Shown piece by piece: positions 32,000 to 42,471 of a stretch of 64,000 nt of DNA. Location of the stretch: contig JAOTOM010004745.1 in NCBI GenBank assembly GCA_034440615.1, positions 367,501 through 431,500 on the forward strand, written 5' to 3'. The stretch's first letter is position 1; the number at the start of each line of letters is the position of its first letter. The notes beneath the pieces were generated by a model. That model had not been told where the DNA came from. It saw only the letters and a list, made by a program, of their open reading frames with translations, and searched no databases. Origin of the DNA: Ashinkailepas kermadecensis (taxonomy: Eukaryota > Arthropoda > Thecostraca > Neolepadidae). Position numbers and translations under genes: made by a program.

Positions 32000-33794
32000 A
32001 TGTGGGAAAAGTTCAAATCTTACTTGAGGGAAATTCAGATTAGACATGTCCCCCAAAAGCAAACGCGCAAAATAATGGTAGGAAAGCCAGCATGGCTTAC
32101 GCCAATTTTGATAAAAGCAATTAAGGCTCAGAAAGATGCATTTAGAGTGTTTAAGGAAGCTTTAAATATCGTAAATCTAAGGTCGTATCAAAAGGCTAGA
32201 GACGCTGTGAAGCATAAAACCAGAGCAGCAAAGCGAGCAAAAGAATTGGATTTGGCTAGGAACTGTAATGGGGACAGCAAAACGTTCTTTAGTTTTTACA
32301 AGCTGAGTAAAGTTTCTAGCACAATTGGTCCACTGGAAGTAAATGGGACTATATTGAGTGAGGATCGTGAGATGGTTGAAGAACTGAGCAAGCAGTTTAA
32401 ATCAGTGTTTACATTGGAAGATATGACTTTCAAATCTAACAGATTTGAAAAGGGCAAATGTAGTTCCTATTTTCAAGAAGGGAGAAAGAGGGAAAGTTGA
32501 AAACTATGGGCCAGCAAACCTCACATCCCTAGTCTGCAAGGTACTCGAATCAATTATCAAGGATATAATAGATAGTTATCTGGAAGGACACAGACTGATT
32601 CAAGATACTCAACTTGGGTGTAGAAAAGGGCGATCGTGTCTCACAAATCTCTTGGACTTTTTGAATTTCGCTACAGAACAATTTGATCAGGGAAATGAGG
32701 TTGATGTAGCATATCTTGATTTTAGTAAGACCTTTCACAAGGTATCCCATAGACGGTTGCAGCTTCAGGTCCATGGTATGGCAGGTAGCATCCTAAAATG
32801 GATAGAGTTGTGGCTTTCAGATATACAGCAGAGTGGTGCTAAATGGTACAAAGTCATCATGGCAAAATGTTATTAGTGGAGTCCCCCAGAGGTCAGCACT
32901 GGGGCCACTATTGTTCATTATAGTTGTAAATAACATTGAAAGTGGCCTAAGCAGCAAGGTTTTGAAATTTGCGGATGATTTGAAGGTCTTGATGGCAATA
33001 ACAAGACACAATGAGCAGGTCTCGCTGCAGAAAGACTTAGACGAACTTGTGAAGTGGTCCGAAAAATGGCAAACTAAATATAATTTTGATAAGTGCAAAA
33101 TCATGCATGTAGGTAGGCAGAATATGAAGGCTCCATACTTGATCGGTGGCCAGGTACAATCTGTGACTCAGCAGGAGAAGGACTTAGGCGTTATTTTGAA
33201 AAATTGGGGGCATCAGAACAGACCAAAGAAGCCAGGAAGAAGGCACTAAGAATGCTTGGGGCAATAAATAGGAATGTATCATACAAAAGTGAGGAAGTCA
33301 TCAGGAAACTTTACTGTGCTTATGTCAGGGCACATTTGGAATACTGTGTCCAAGCTTGGTCCCCTAGTTATGAAAAAGATTGTTGGCTTTTAGAGAGAGT
33401 ACAAAAGAGGGCAACAAAAATGGTTAATGGTATAAGCAACCTGGCATATGAGGAAAGATTGAAGAAATTGAATATGTTTTCATTTAGATATAGAAGGCTG
33501 GGAGGAGATCTCATCGAGGTCTTTAAATTTGTTCATGGTCAGGAACAGGGATATCTCAGGGAAATGTTTGAATTTAACAGACATGATGCAATTAGAGGTC
33601 ATCAATTCAAAATTAAAGTTAATCACAGCACGACAAGGTTAAGACAGTCTTCCTTCACCAACAGGGTAGTAGAACACTGGAACCAGCTGCCAGAAACCAT
33701 TGTCAGTAACAGCACACTAAACATCTGTAAAAACAACATAGACAATCTTTATAAGAATAGAGGGCTTGCTTTTCGGTATTCCAGGGAGGGCTGA
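32000..33794 (+). pseudogene. LINE ORF2 reverse transcriptase (copy 2)
   Basis: Four overlapping frames (32000-32500, 32445-32876, 32833-33249, 33204-33794) carry the linker (GKPAWLTPILIKAI), LTSLVCKVLESIIKDI, CRKGRSCLTNLLDFLN, YLDFSKTFHKVSH, GVPQRSALGPLLFI, FADDLKV and the C-terminal HWNQLPETIV. The segment containing AGPDG is deleted and GVPQGS is mutated to GVPQRS. At least three frame changes follow, so it is inactive. Confidence 0.88.
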
Positions 33795-33922
33795 TCGACG
33801 GATTTGGTGGGCAACTGGTCAGTGTCCAGAGTGCAGCCAAGAACGGCCCTTGTGGCTCATAGTTGCACTGATCCTTTATGTCTTTATGTCAAAGCATTTG
33901 CCGTCGTCAAAGGAGCAGGTAT

Positions 33923-34744
33923 TTAACCCGCGCCGTCTCGTGGTGGGGTGGGCGGGGGTGATATGCGCCCCCCCCCCCCTAAGGTCCTCCAGGGACAGGG
34001 AAAGAACCGCGCGGTAGCGCGCCAAAATTCGACATACCTTTTCGCACATCAATTTGGTATGTTGTGACAAAATTTTGAGGTCAGGTCATCTAGGGTCATT
34101 GAGTTAGTCAAGGTCAAGTGCGGTCACCTCCAGAAAGGTTCAACCAGTCGTCAAGCTTTAGCGGATAAAGGTATCTTAATGAAAATTTGAGCGTTCGCTT
34201 ATGTTTAGGGACGAAACAAAACGCACGAGAGGATTTTTTCCCGTTTTTGATAGTTTTGCATATTTGCCCATTAGCGCTAAAATCGAAGATTCTAGCTAAA
34301 CAAGCATTTTTATGAGGGCAGGTTGCCTTCGAACAACGTTTTTCGGTCCGCTCTATCCATTTGAAAAATAACAATTAATGAAAATTGAAAACTCAAAATT
34401 TTGAAGAAAACAAAATATCAAGTTCATTTTTGGGTGGGAAAAAAATGTATGGCCATGGTCGATTTCGCCTTCCTTTTCTGATTCTAAATAAGTTTTTTCT
34501 TCAAATCTTCTCCAAAATGAACTCCCCAGAACGAAAAACATGATGTAAGTCGTGAAAACCTAGGCCCCTAGTGACATCACTTTTGGGGGATAAAATGTTG
34601 GGGGTGGTGTCTGGCCCTACTTGTCGAGCGCTTTCCGATGATGCCTCTTTCGCTTTCGTGCGACGCTTAGTTTGGAGATTAGAGGGGTTTTGTATTAACC
34701 CGAGACGGGGTGTGAGGATATGACCGGAAAGACGGGATGGTTAA
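33923..34744. mobile_element. TTAA-bounded non-autonomous element (member B)
   Basis: Bounded by TTAA at 33923-33926 and 34741-34744. The left end CCCGCGCCGTCT resembles the complement of the right end of a related segment ending at 45549 (CCCGCGATGTCT). The 34616-34744 part is homologous to 45237-45549 (acgcttagtttg, gtgtgag, gaccgga). A G-run/C-run block (gggcggggg then gcccccccccccccctaagg) follows the left end, as in member A. TTAA target sites are typical of piggyBac-like elements; no transposase is present. Confidence 0.5.
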
Positions 34745-34758
34745 GAAATTGAAGCAGC

Positions 34759-34824
34759 TTAACTGTGAGGGAAACCTAGAAGCATATAGAATAGCCTATG
34801 CTTCTAGGTTCGCCTCACAGTTAA
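34759..34824. other. 66-nt near-perfect hairpin flanked by TTAA
   Basis: The left arm 34759-34786 starts TTAACTGTGAGG and the right arm 34797-34824 ends CCTCACAGTTAA. 26 of 28 positions pair, with a 10-nt loop (tagaatagcc). Size and geometry are those of a pre-miRNA-like stem-loop, but TTAA at both tips also fits a minimal palindromic transposon end product. Confidence 0.75.
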
Positions 34825-35705
34825 CATGTTTAAATTTCATAAATGCCTGCTCCTCTGACCACAGCAAGTTATTTGCTTCCTTGGTCAGTCATGAAGGGTG
34901 CATAACCTTGCTTAACGAAAGTTGCATATTGGCCAGACTGCGGAGTATGGCCAATGGCTTGATGAGGAGCACCAGCCGAGGACAAATCTACACCGAAATT
35001 CACCGAGAGGCAAAAAATCAGGATCAGTCAGATAGAATACATACACCAAATGCAAAAACGCAAGAGGTTAGAAAGTCGAGAGGTTTAAGGCAAGCTCCTT
35101 TTCTACATTAAACGCATCTTCACATCAAATCAATACAAAAAATGCACATATGACTTGATTATACAAGTAATTGGCATATCATGGGGCAGGTCGTGTGACT
35201 TTGTACACTTCCTTGAAGGGGCAGGCTTGGCTTTGGAAGGGCTCATCCTTGCCTAACCACTGCCCACTGTATCCGCTCTTGCACACACAAACACATCCAA
35301 GCTTGTGTCCTGTCACCAATGGCTCACCCTGAGTGCCAGACATCCTCTGCTTTCAGGTTGTCGGTGGCCAGCGGAGCCTGGTCGGGAGCAGTGATGCTGG
35401 CCACCTTCCAAATTCCAAACTGCATGAAACACAGAACCGAACTTGGCAGCAGTGGTTTTTGAGCAGGAAACAAATCTGGCAGCAATCAACTGAGAGAAAA
35501 GTGTTGCACTCTGTTTTTTTTTGCTGTTTTTTCCAATTGTTGTTTTCTTCTTGTGGGTTTTGAAGTTGTATGTGAAGTGTCAGTGGGTTATCAGCCTGCC
35601 CACACAAGGTACCTGTCCCCACATGAATTGCCACACCAGCCTCACCTCTGGCTACCTGCCCCACACTGACTGACACCGAGATCTTGTTTGAAGGTGCCGT
35701 ACTTT
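34825..35705. other. Intronic spacer, no gene seen
   Basis: Only short unsupported frames. Confidence 0.45.
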
Positions 35706-35870
35706 TCAGTCAGGCCTACTGAGGATGAACCTATCCTGATCGGTAAACAGCTTACCTTTTAGCATTCTCCACATTTCATGAACATCAAAACCCAACAATA
35801 ACTCCTCCCAGTGAATTTCGCCCAGGAAGATCCTGAACTCATTGTAATTGTCTTTATACAAATTTGAAGT
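35706..35870 (-). pseudogene. Fragment of a second CR1/L2-like LINE ORF2
   Basis: The minus-strand frame reads NYNEFRIFLGEIHWEELL, then GFDVHEMWRMLKGKLFTDQD and RFILSRPD. The W-E-E-L, V-x-E-M-W and K-x-K-L arrangement is the linker just after the endonuclease domain in CR1/L2-type ORF2. It differs clearly from the three large copies. Only about 55 residues remain. Confidence 0.6.
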
Positions 35871-36134
35871 CAATGTGTTGATATTTCCTACACTTCCAAC
35901 ATACAAAGAAGAGCATAGAGCATAGAGCAAAGAGTTAAGGTCACTATTTTGGTCGCTTGATATGATTTCAATCAACTTCCATTTATAGTATAGTGTTATA
36001 AACCAACTTGTGATGAATATTCCAACTCAATCCTCATTAAGATTAACCCTTAAATGATGTGAAGCATACCTATTTGTAGATGCCAAGACTATAGAGAAAT
36101 GCTGCATTTCCCTCAAATGGTGACAGGTATGATG
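35871..36134. other. Spacer, nothing seen
   Basis: AT-rich sequence without features. Confidence 0.4.
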
Positions 36135-37068
36135 TTAACACGCGCCCTGGAGGGCCTCTGAGAATTACGCGCACTGGAGGGGGGGGGGGCGGATTCCGCC
36201 CCCCCCTAAGATCTCGGCTCCTAGTAAAGCTGGAGGAACGAAATTCGCAGGGTGGATGGGCACGGTAGTGAACTCTATTGTGTGCAATGTTCGTGACCTT
36301 AGGTCAATATCTTCAAGGTCAAATGAGGTCAGATTCGAAAACATTTCCGGTTTTGCGTGGCTTGGCTTGTCATCGTTATGGATCGCTGTGATTTTGTTTA
36401 AATGCTAAAAAATGGGCATCAATGATGTTTTGGACATTACTAATGATGCAATGCAGATGCTAGACCCAACATTTGACCTCATGTCACCTATATAGCACCA
36501 CTTTATCAGGTCAGTTACCTGTTCCAGTCACCGGAACCGGCCGCCCGCCCGACTGCTCCGTCGGGCAGCTCGGAGCAATCGGCTTCGTGAAGAAGGGAGT
36601 GAAGTACATGAATAAAGTATGGAAACGCAATGACAAACAGTACAAATGACAACCAGTAGTGCATTTATGGCAACATTCCAGTTGATCAAGTTTGGTTCCA
36701 TTAACCTGTCATGAACTTGACCTGACTTGACCTTGGTGACCTAACATGACCTTGAAACTATACAGCATATCAATATGCATTAAACAAGTCCCTAGTGTTG
36801 CCTAGAACACTTCCCTTTTGTCAGTATACTGGGAGCGCATCTGCGCCGATTTTTGTGGTCTGGCGCTATAACATTTTTTGAATTTAGCGGCCCCTAACTT
36901 GAAAATTTTTCTTGCGATTTCCATTTTTCTTGCTTTAAACGACGCGCCGTTCATTTCTAAGCAGGTACACCGAAAATCGCATATATCGACCGGTAAAACC
37001 TGCAGTTATTTGCGAAAAACCGGAGGGTGGGCGGATTTCGCCCCCCCCCCCTCCAGTGCGCGTGTTAA
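36135..37068. mobile_element. TTAA-bounded, piggyBac-like non-autonomous element (member A)
   Basis: TTAA at 36135-36138 and 37065-37068. Left end CACGCGCCCTGGAGGG and complement of the right end CACGCGCACTGGAGGG form the terminal inverted repeats. Just inside, both ends carry a G-run/C-run palindrome (ggggcggattccgcccc and gggcggatttcgccc). The interior of 926 bp has no transposase. TTAA duplications are characteristic of piggyBac elements. The block cgccccccccctaag plus AGGTCA-rich sequence is shared with member B, so they are one family. Confidence 0.6.
36296..36334. promoter_or_regulatory. AGGTCA half-site cluster (DR4-like)
   Basis: Contains AGGTCA-aatg-AGGTCA, a direct repeat with 4-bp spacing, preceded by another taggtca. 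Similar clusters occur at 36713-36755 (several TGACCT with 3-4 bp spacing), 43367-43400 (AGGTCA-aact-AGGTCA) and 34073-34130. AGGTCA is the half-site bound by many nuclear receptors; function here is untested and the clusters travel with repeats. Confidence 0.3.
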
Positions 37069-37268
37069 AATTCACATTTCATGTTATTGTCTCCCCTAGA
37101 CCATGATGTGTATCATATCAATATGGACAAACATATCATGCTGGAGGATAGCTGGATTAGCATTCATGATGCTTTTCTGATGTATACTCATAGATTAAGA
37201 TTCTTCCCCTTAGATGGCCTTCAAGTCCTCCAATATTGAATTCCGAATTTCAAACTAACTCGGGCATA

Positions 37269-37682
37269 GTACCTACCGGTAATCTTCAAGTATTACCCCC
37301 CACAATTTCTTTGTCAACAAGGTATCTTAGTCACTGTCAGCTAACTGTTAGTAAGCTGTTGGTAACATCGCTCCAAGTATGGATAAAAACCTCCAGCCAA
37401 ATGCACTGAATGAACCTGGGTGTGTTACCAGGGATATTTTGAAAGGGCTGATGTGGTACTCATTAAGGGGAGTCAGCAGGATAACCCAACATAACCTAAC
37501 ATAACCTAACCTAACCTAATATAATGCTCCTGGGCTCATTCAGTGCACTAGGTTGGAGGTTTTTATCCATACTTTGAGTGATGTCACCAACAGCTGACAG
37601 GCAGTCAGCTGACTGTGACTTGGGTACATTGTTGATATGAATAAAGTGTGAGTGGTAATACTTGAAGATTACCGTACCTACC
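37269..37682. mobile_element. Long-TIR non-autonomous transposon with 9-bp target duplication
   Basis: Element 37278-37673 (396 bp) is flanked by identical 9-mers gtacctacc (37269-37277 and 37674-37682). The arms of about 147 bp are inverted repeats beginning GGTAATCTTCAAGTATTACC. Later blocks such as agtatggataaaaacctcca and tgcactgaatga are found in both. The central 100 bp contains CCTAA-type repeats. Long terminal inverted repeats plus a 9-bp duplication fit Mutator-like (MULE) elements; this is an inference from structure only. Confidence 0.75.
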
Positions 37683-39268
37683 TAGGCGAAGCGGGGCGTA
37701 TACGAACATGTTCCGTTTCCGGACACCTACCTTTGGACATCTGTGTCACGTTCAGCATGTAAATAAAAAAAAGATGACAGTATTCGTAAACAATGGACCT
37801 TTCTCTACCAAAATATGATGGTCCGATCACATAGTTCTACCAATTCTTTGAGTATGAAGTTAGCAAAGTCCACGAACGCCATTTTTAGGCTTCTAAGAGC
37901 AGTCACCTTAAGAAAACCGTAAGGAAGTGACCTCAGATATTTTTTTTTGTGCAATTACACCTGTATTTTTAGCACTACTAATAACTTGTACCACAACAGG
38001 TACAGTGAAGTAATCCTGCACAACCACATTTTCGTGTTTGAAGTATGGCACACCACAAGAACATAATTATCTGCCTTAAAGTTCCTGTTTGCGAGTGGTT
38101 AGAGGATTTTCGTTGAAAGGAACTGTTTGAATAAGTGTACCTGGTTCATTTTTGCATTTGGTAAACATCTTACAATTATTCCCTCTTCAATCACCTCAGA
38201 ACCCCCCCTCTTCCCCTACGGATGGATGTTGGTGATTAATTTGGTTTGCTATCACCAACACCTTGGCCGAGAGGTATGGACTCTACTCCATACAATAACG
38301 GAAACGCCGTACGTCCGTCTGCCTCCGAGAGCGTCTCCAGAGTCTCCGTCCGTGTGGCCGTCTCTCTCTCGGTTTATTTCCAACTCGCAGTAACATATAT
38401 AAACATAGCCCAGCTCATGACGACACGTCGCCGGGGCACACGCTGCGCTCTCATTGGTCAACCGTGACGTCGGCCATGGCGTCTGCGGGTACGTCCGTCG
38501 GCTCTGGATTGGCGGCCGGCCATGGTCACTCCTTCCCGCCATGATGGCTGCCTGGCAACCCGGCGGCGGCGTGGGCGGTACCGGCATGGGTCATGTTGAC
38601 GCAGCAAGTTTCCGTCCGAGCGACTCGGCACCTAGCGCCGACATTGCGCCCTGCGGTCGAACACCTCGACCCAACTACGCCTTCCATACGGCTCTAATCA
38701 GTTATAACGCGTCCTATGTTGCATTCCTGGGCTGACTATCTCAGCACCCAACACCAAGTTATGTGCCACGCGCGGGTCTTATCAACGGTGACGAATCGTG
38801 ACTAGTCATGATACATTCCAAAGACGGCCGAACAGCAATATTAAATTTAAACAACGTTACATCACATCCGCGGTCCGAAAATCGCGAATTCTTGTTTACC
38901 GACAAAATTCTGGGATCCACTAGATAATTCACGGCCAAAGACATCGTAATATTTCGCGTTGATACATACACTCGTTATACTATACGATTACATTCGCCTT
39001 CTACGTGGGTTAGTCTAAGGGGGTATTGAAGGACCCGTCAACCTTGGTCCATGTTAGTTAACATGTTACAAAAAAAAACTAAATAAACACGTTACAACTA
39101 CACATGGTTATACACGAACGCGGCGCGCACTGAGTTATAAACCCTAGATTAGCACAACTACAGTTCAGTCCGGGTACGAGTGACCATACTCGTCATCTGT
39201 CTTCGTCGGCACTTTTTCACCTGGACTCATCTTCTCACTCTGGCGGGTTGTTCACATCGGTGCAGTAT
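37683..39268. other. Intronic spacer; possible degraded LTR
   Basis: No gene. Around 38380-38410 a catatataaac TATA-like sequence lies in GC-rich context downstream of the minus-strand chromodomain frame, at the position a 3' LTR would occupy. No second LTR was found, so this stays a suggestion. Confidence 0.3.
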
Positions 39269-39961
39269 TCACTGCAATTCCTCAATCGGGCTAGGGGCCC
39301 TGCCTTCCATGTACTCATGGAACAGCATAACACTCCATCGTACTTTGTCCATTAAGGCCGCGATACTCTCCGGCTCGTCAGGCTCGCACAGCTGTACGGG
39401 CGTCGGTAACGGTAACGGTCCGTCTGCACCGGCTACAGCCTGCACCTGCGCTGCACTCGTTGCAGCCTGTGATGCTCCAGTTACATCCTGCACCGCGTCA
39501 GTCATCTGTGATTCATCAATCACCTCAGGTTCCGTTGAGTCAGCAATGTCGTCGGCCCTGCACTCGTCGTCGGCGGAGGCGGCGCTGCCTGCTGCGTCAG
39601 CCGTAGTGGTACCGGTAGCGGCAACGGCCTCAGTGCTGCTGATATCGGCAATGTCATCGGCGGAAACGTCCGCGGTTCTCTCGGCGGTGCTGGGCAGCAC
39701 CGGTTCACGAGCCGAAGGTGTCGTGTGATGCTCCATTAGGTGGCGGCAGGTGGTACACCACATGCCGTGGTGTTGGTAGGTGAAGAGTTTCGTTACCCGC
39801 GGTCCAGGACGACCCTGTAGTCCGTAAGGATCGATGGGGAACGTTTCCCCATCGACTGTTATGCGGAGCAGAAGATCTGCTGGAATGTACTTGGCAAGCT
39901 CCCAGGTGGCTTCTGATGGCGGAAACTCTTGCCATTCGACGAGATATTCCGCGGCCACCAA
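39269..39961 (-). pseudogene. Chromodomain-containing C-terminal fragment (retroelement Pol-like)
   Basis: A 230-codon frame starting with VAAEYLVEWQEFPPSEATWE and LAKYIPADLLLR, the Y-L-V-x-W...W-E signature of a chromodomain. The next 190 residues are acidic and Ala/Thr/Asp-rich with no domain. Chromodomains at the end of an integrase occur in some Ty3/gypsy retrotransposons and in some DNA transposons. The first strand of the domain and anything before it are missing because the similarity stops exactly at the frame start. The stop is at 39269. Confidence 0.5.
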
Positions 39962-39983
39962 GACCTTATGTCCCCCGACCTAA

Positions 39984-40172
39984 TTATGGACCTCAAATGA
40001 CTCGCCCCCTGTCAGTCCCACAATGTGGAAACCTCGACCACCAAATCCGCCCGGACCCTCCTTTCAATGGACCCCTGACAGCCGACCGATTTGTTGCAAA
40101 TGTGCCAAAGTAGGTCATATTGGACGACAGTGTCGTTCCTGCCCAAATCCCCCTAGACAGGCGGAAAACTAA
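39984..40172 (+). pseudogene. CCHC zinc-knuckle (Gag-like) fragment
   Basis: A + strand frame between stops at 39981 and 40170 reads RPPNPPGPSFQWTPDSRPIC then CKCAKVGHIGRQCRSC. C-x2-C-x4-H-x4-C is a complete retroviral-type zinc knuckle, preceded by a TPDSRPIC stretch typical of LTR-retroelement Gag. The rest of Gag is not present. It abuts the oppositely oriented chromodomain fragment, so the site is a composite of two broken elements. Confidence 0.55.
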
Positions 40173-40886
40173 AATGCTCCATTGTGAATGGCCACAACAA
40201 TGGAGCTGAAATTAAGCAAACAAACGGCATTACAGAGGAAGGAAAGAAAAAACATCCGGAGGAAACGAGACCCTAGGAAACAGAAACTGAAACACGAACA
40301 TGTCCAGCATGTTCGCTGCTGGACTAGGAATAGACTACCCTACAGTTGAAAGTCCTCAATATTGGCATTGCTGGACCATCGAAATGATTTCCTGAAAGCT
40401 CTATAACTGTCCATTCACTTATACTTTTTCCCGCCACTATGAAAAGTACTAGGTTCTCTGACGTAGCAATTAGGCTCCGGTCGAGGACCGGGGCCGAGAT
40501 CGAATACTGAATATCGCAGGAAAGCTTCCGCGCATCTGGCAACATAGGCGAATGCGGTTTTAATTGTGGGTATGTTCGGATAAAAATGTGTGTTTTAACA
40601 GGATAATGGACAATATTGTCAAATATGTGTTTCTTGCACCTACTGAAGCCTGCAAAAAAAAATCATTTATATCAGGCAAAACGATTTTTCCCCAGCACCA
40701 CATTTTTCATGTTACTAGCGTCGCCTCTTCTCGGCTCGGTACCGGACCGAGCCGGGAATTGCATCATAAACAACGTAATTCTCTGTGCCAAATGTTACTC
40801 AATTATCTATCAAAATGAGTCTGTTATGGCTTCAAATGTACCATTGAGTTGTGCGATGCCGTGTCAGCGCGGTTTAGCTCTGACCA
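40173..40886. other. Intronic spacer, no gene seen
   Basis: Only short frames; nothing recognised. Confidence 0.4.
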
Positions 40887-40887
40887 G

Positions 40888-41158
40888 CCGCGGCGGCCGG
40901 GGCGGCAGCCGGGGCGGCAGCCGGGGCGGCAGCCGGGGCGGCAGCCGGGGCGGCAGCCGGGGCGGCAGCCGGGGCGGCAGCCGGGGCGGCAGCCGGGGCG
41001 GCAGCCGGGGCGGCAGCCGGGGCGGCAGCCGGGGCGGCAGCCGGGGCGGCAGCCGGGGCGGCAGCCGGGGCGGCAGCCGGGGCGGCAGCCGGGGGCGGCA
41101 GCCGGGGCGGCAGCCGGGGCGGCAGCCGGGGCGGCAGCCGGGGCGGCAGCCGGGGTGT
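40888..41158. repeat. (GGCGGCAGCCGG)n minisatellite
   Basis: About 22 almost identical 12-bp units, about 92 percent GC. One unit near 41093 has an extra G, changing the reading frame. GGGG recurs every 12 bp on the + strand. Gly/Ser/Arg and Arg/Gln/Pro frames on both strands are by-products. Confidence 0.97.
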
Positions 41159-41440
41159 CAACCGAGGCGGCGGTCGGCGGACGGCCGCTTTTCAGTGTCA
41201 TACGCTTATCACCGGCCAGATGATTGGCTGCGGTGGCAAACGGCTGTCGAGAGGAGCTGACGGCACGACTGAACCGTCGAAAACAAAGCGTGAGACTCTC
41301 ACGTGTTGATGATCAGCGGGATAAGATAACAACACCCCGTGTTCAGTGGCAACTAGTAAAATTACGTTGTCTAAATTTTTGGATAAAGCAATTTCACGAA
41401 ACCCCAGTCATTCCGACGACCGCCGTTCACACGTGCAGAT

Positions 41441-41760
41441 GTGATGTCCCTCCGCGTCGTAGCTCTAACCCCATCAGAAGCGGTCGTACCGCTGTCTAAT
41501 TTGTCGGACGACAGCGAAGGCGACCAGCTCTCCGGTGGCGAAGCCAACGAAGAGGAAGACGCCACCTTCCAATTGGTCGGCGAGTCTGCCGAGTCCAGCG
41601 AGCTTGCCCAATCGGACCGGGCCGACGAGTCGGACTAGCATGCTGACCCAGACCAGTCTGATGACGACGAGCCGTTGCCGGCCCGGTCTGACCTGACTCG
41701 GTCACAGTGCAAGCTGATGGGGCTTGATATTCAGCAGCTGTCAGCCAGCTCAAGGTGAAC
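41441..41760 (+). pseudogene. Unrecognised acidic frame with one nonsense codon
   Basis: From 41444 the frame reads LSNLSDDSEGDQLSGGEANE and EEDATFQLVGE up to a TAG at 41636-41638. It continues in the same frame as HADPDQSDDDEPLPARSD to about 41755. Such an acidic N-terminus is common in piggyBac-type transposases, and a frame near 41900 reads EAFKIFISDNMI, weakly like their next conserved block. The evidence is thin; it could be any acidic protein remnant. Confidence 0.2.
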
Positions 41761-42239
41761 ATCCACGCTTCTCGACTTTCACCAGCAGGCGGTGGCAGAG
41801 TAGACCACCGACACTCCACAACACAACGTCACCGGGATCTGGCCAGCATCATAACTCAGACGCCAGGCGTTCGAGGTGCCGCTCGGCACGTCCCATAAGA
41901 AGCAGAGGCTTTCAAGATATTCATCAGCGACAACATGATCCTTACATCCTTGCATCCTTGGTTAGTGCAAGGTTGTAGGCCTGTACCAGGACGAGGTCAC
42001 GCTCAGCAAATTAAGTCACATGCGAACGATTTCGTTGAGCGTGCCAACATTGTTGAATATTGACAACATGCTGTCCATGATTTCGCTCAACGTGTCATAG
42101 CTCTGGAACAGTCGGTCTCCACATTGTGCTAAGGTACACATCTACCATGGCTGGTCACCAGGAACGTAGGCTGTGCGGCTTCACAGCAACTATTGGCAGG
42201 GAATACTGCACCGCTTCACAGTTAGTCCTTACGTGACAG

Positions 42240-42452
42240 TCTACCAATACACCGTTTATGATGCAATTTTGAAACATACTTGGTCCCGCTGCGTACCCAA
42301 ATTCCCAAGTTTGTACTGTCTAGAAAGCTACTATGTTCTGGCAGTAATTTGGTTGCATCTACATTTGGTAGTAGAGTAAGTAATGCAGCGTTCGCGCCGA
42401 TAGGACAATAGACAGCACCGTTCATTTCAAGTATTCTTGCAGAACATCAACA
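42240..42452. repeat. Dispersed repeat, copy 2 (pair with 20290-20505)
   Basis: Colinear with the 20.3-kb copy, for example cccgctgcgtaccc, agaaagct, gttctggcagtaattt, gcgccgat and cttgcagaa. Identity is about 70-75 percent by eye. Confidence 0.6.
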
Positions 42453-42471
42453 GCAGAACATCAACATCACA

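Larger units (their letters stand above)
30981..33897 (+). mobile_element. CR1-like LINE, copy 2 (5'-truncated, internally deleted)
   Basis: Colinear with copy 3 from the last codons of ORF1 (gtatataagcatgtcct near 30984) through endonuclease and RT to a 3' UTR ending in tttatgtctttatg at about 33897. The 3' UTR matches copy 1 (ggcccttgtg, catagttgcactgatc), so copies 1 and 2 form one subfamily. There are several frameshifts, and near 32425 about 220 bp covering the start of the RT domain is missing. It lies in sense orientation inside the intron between exons A and B. Confidence 0.88.

Noticed and set aside
40616..41260. Gly/Ser/Arg-rich frame resembling an RGG-type protein
   Set aside because: Translation of the 12-bp array; an extra G in one unit shifts the frame and flanks are unrelated.
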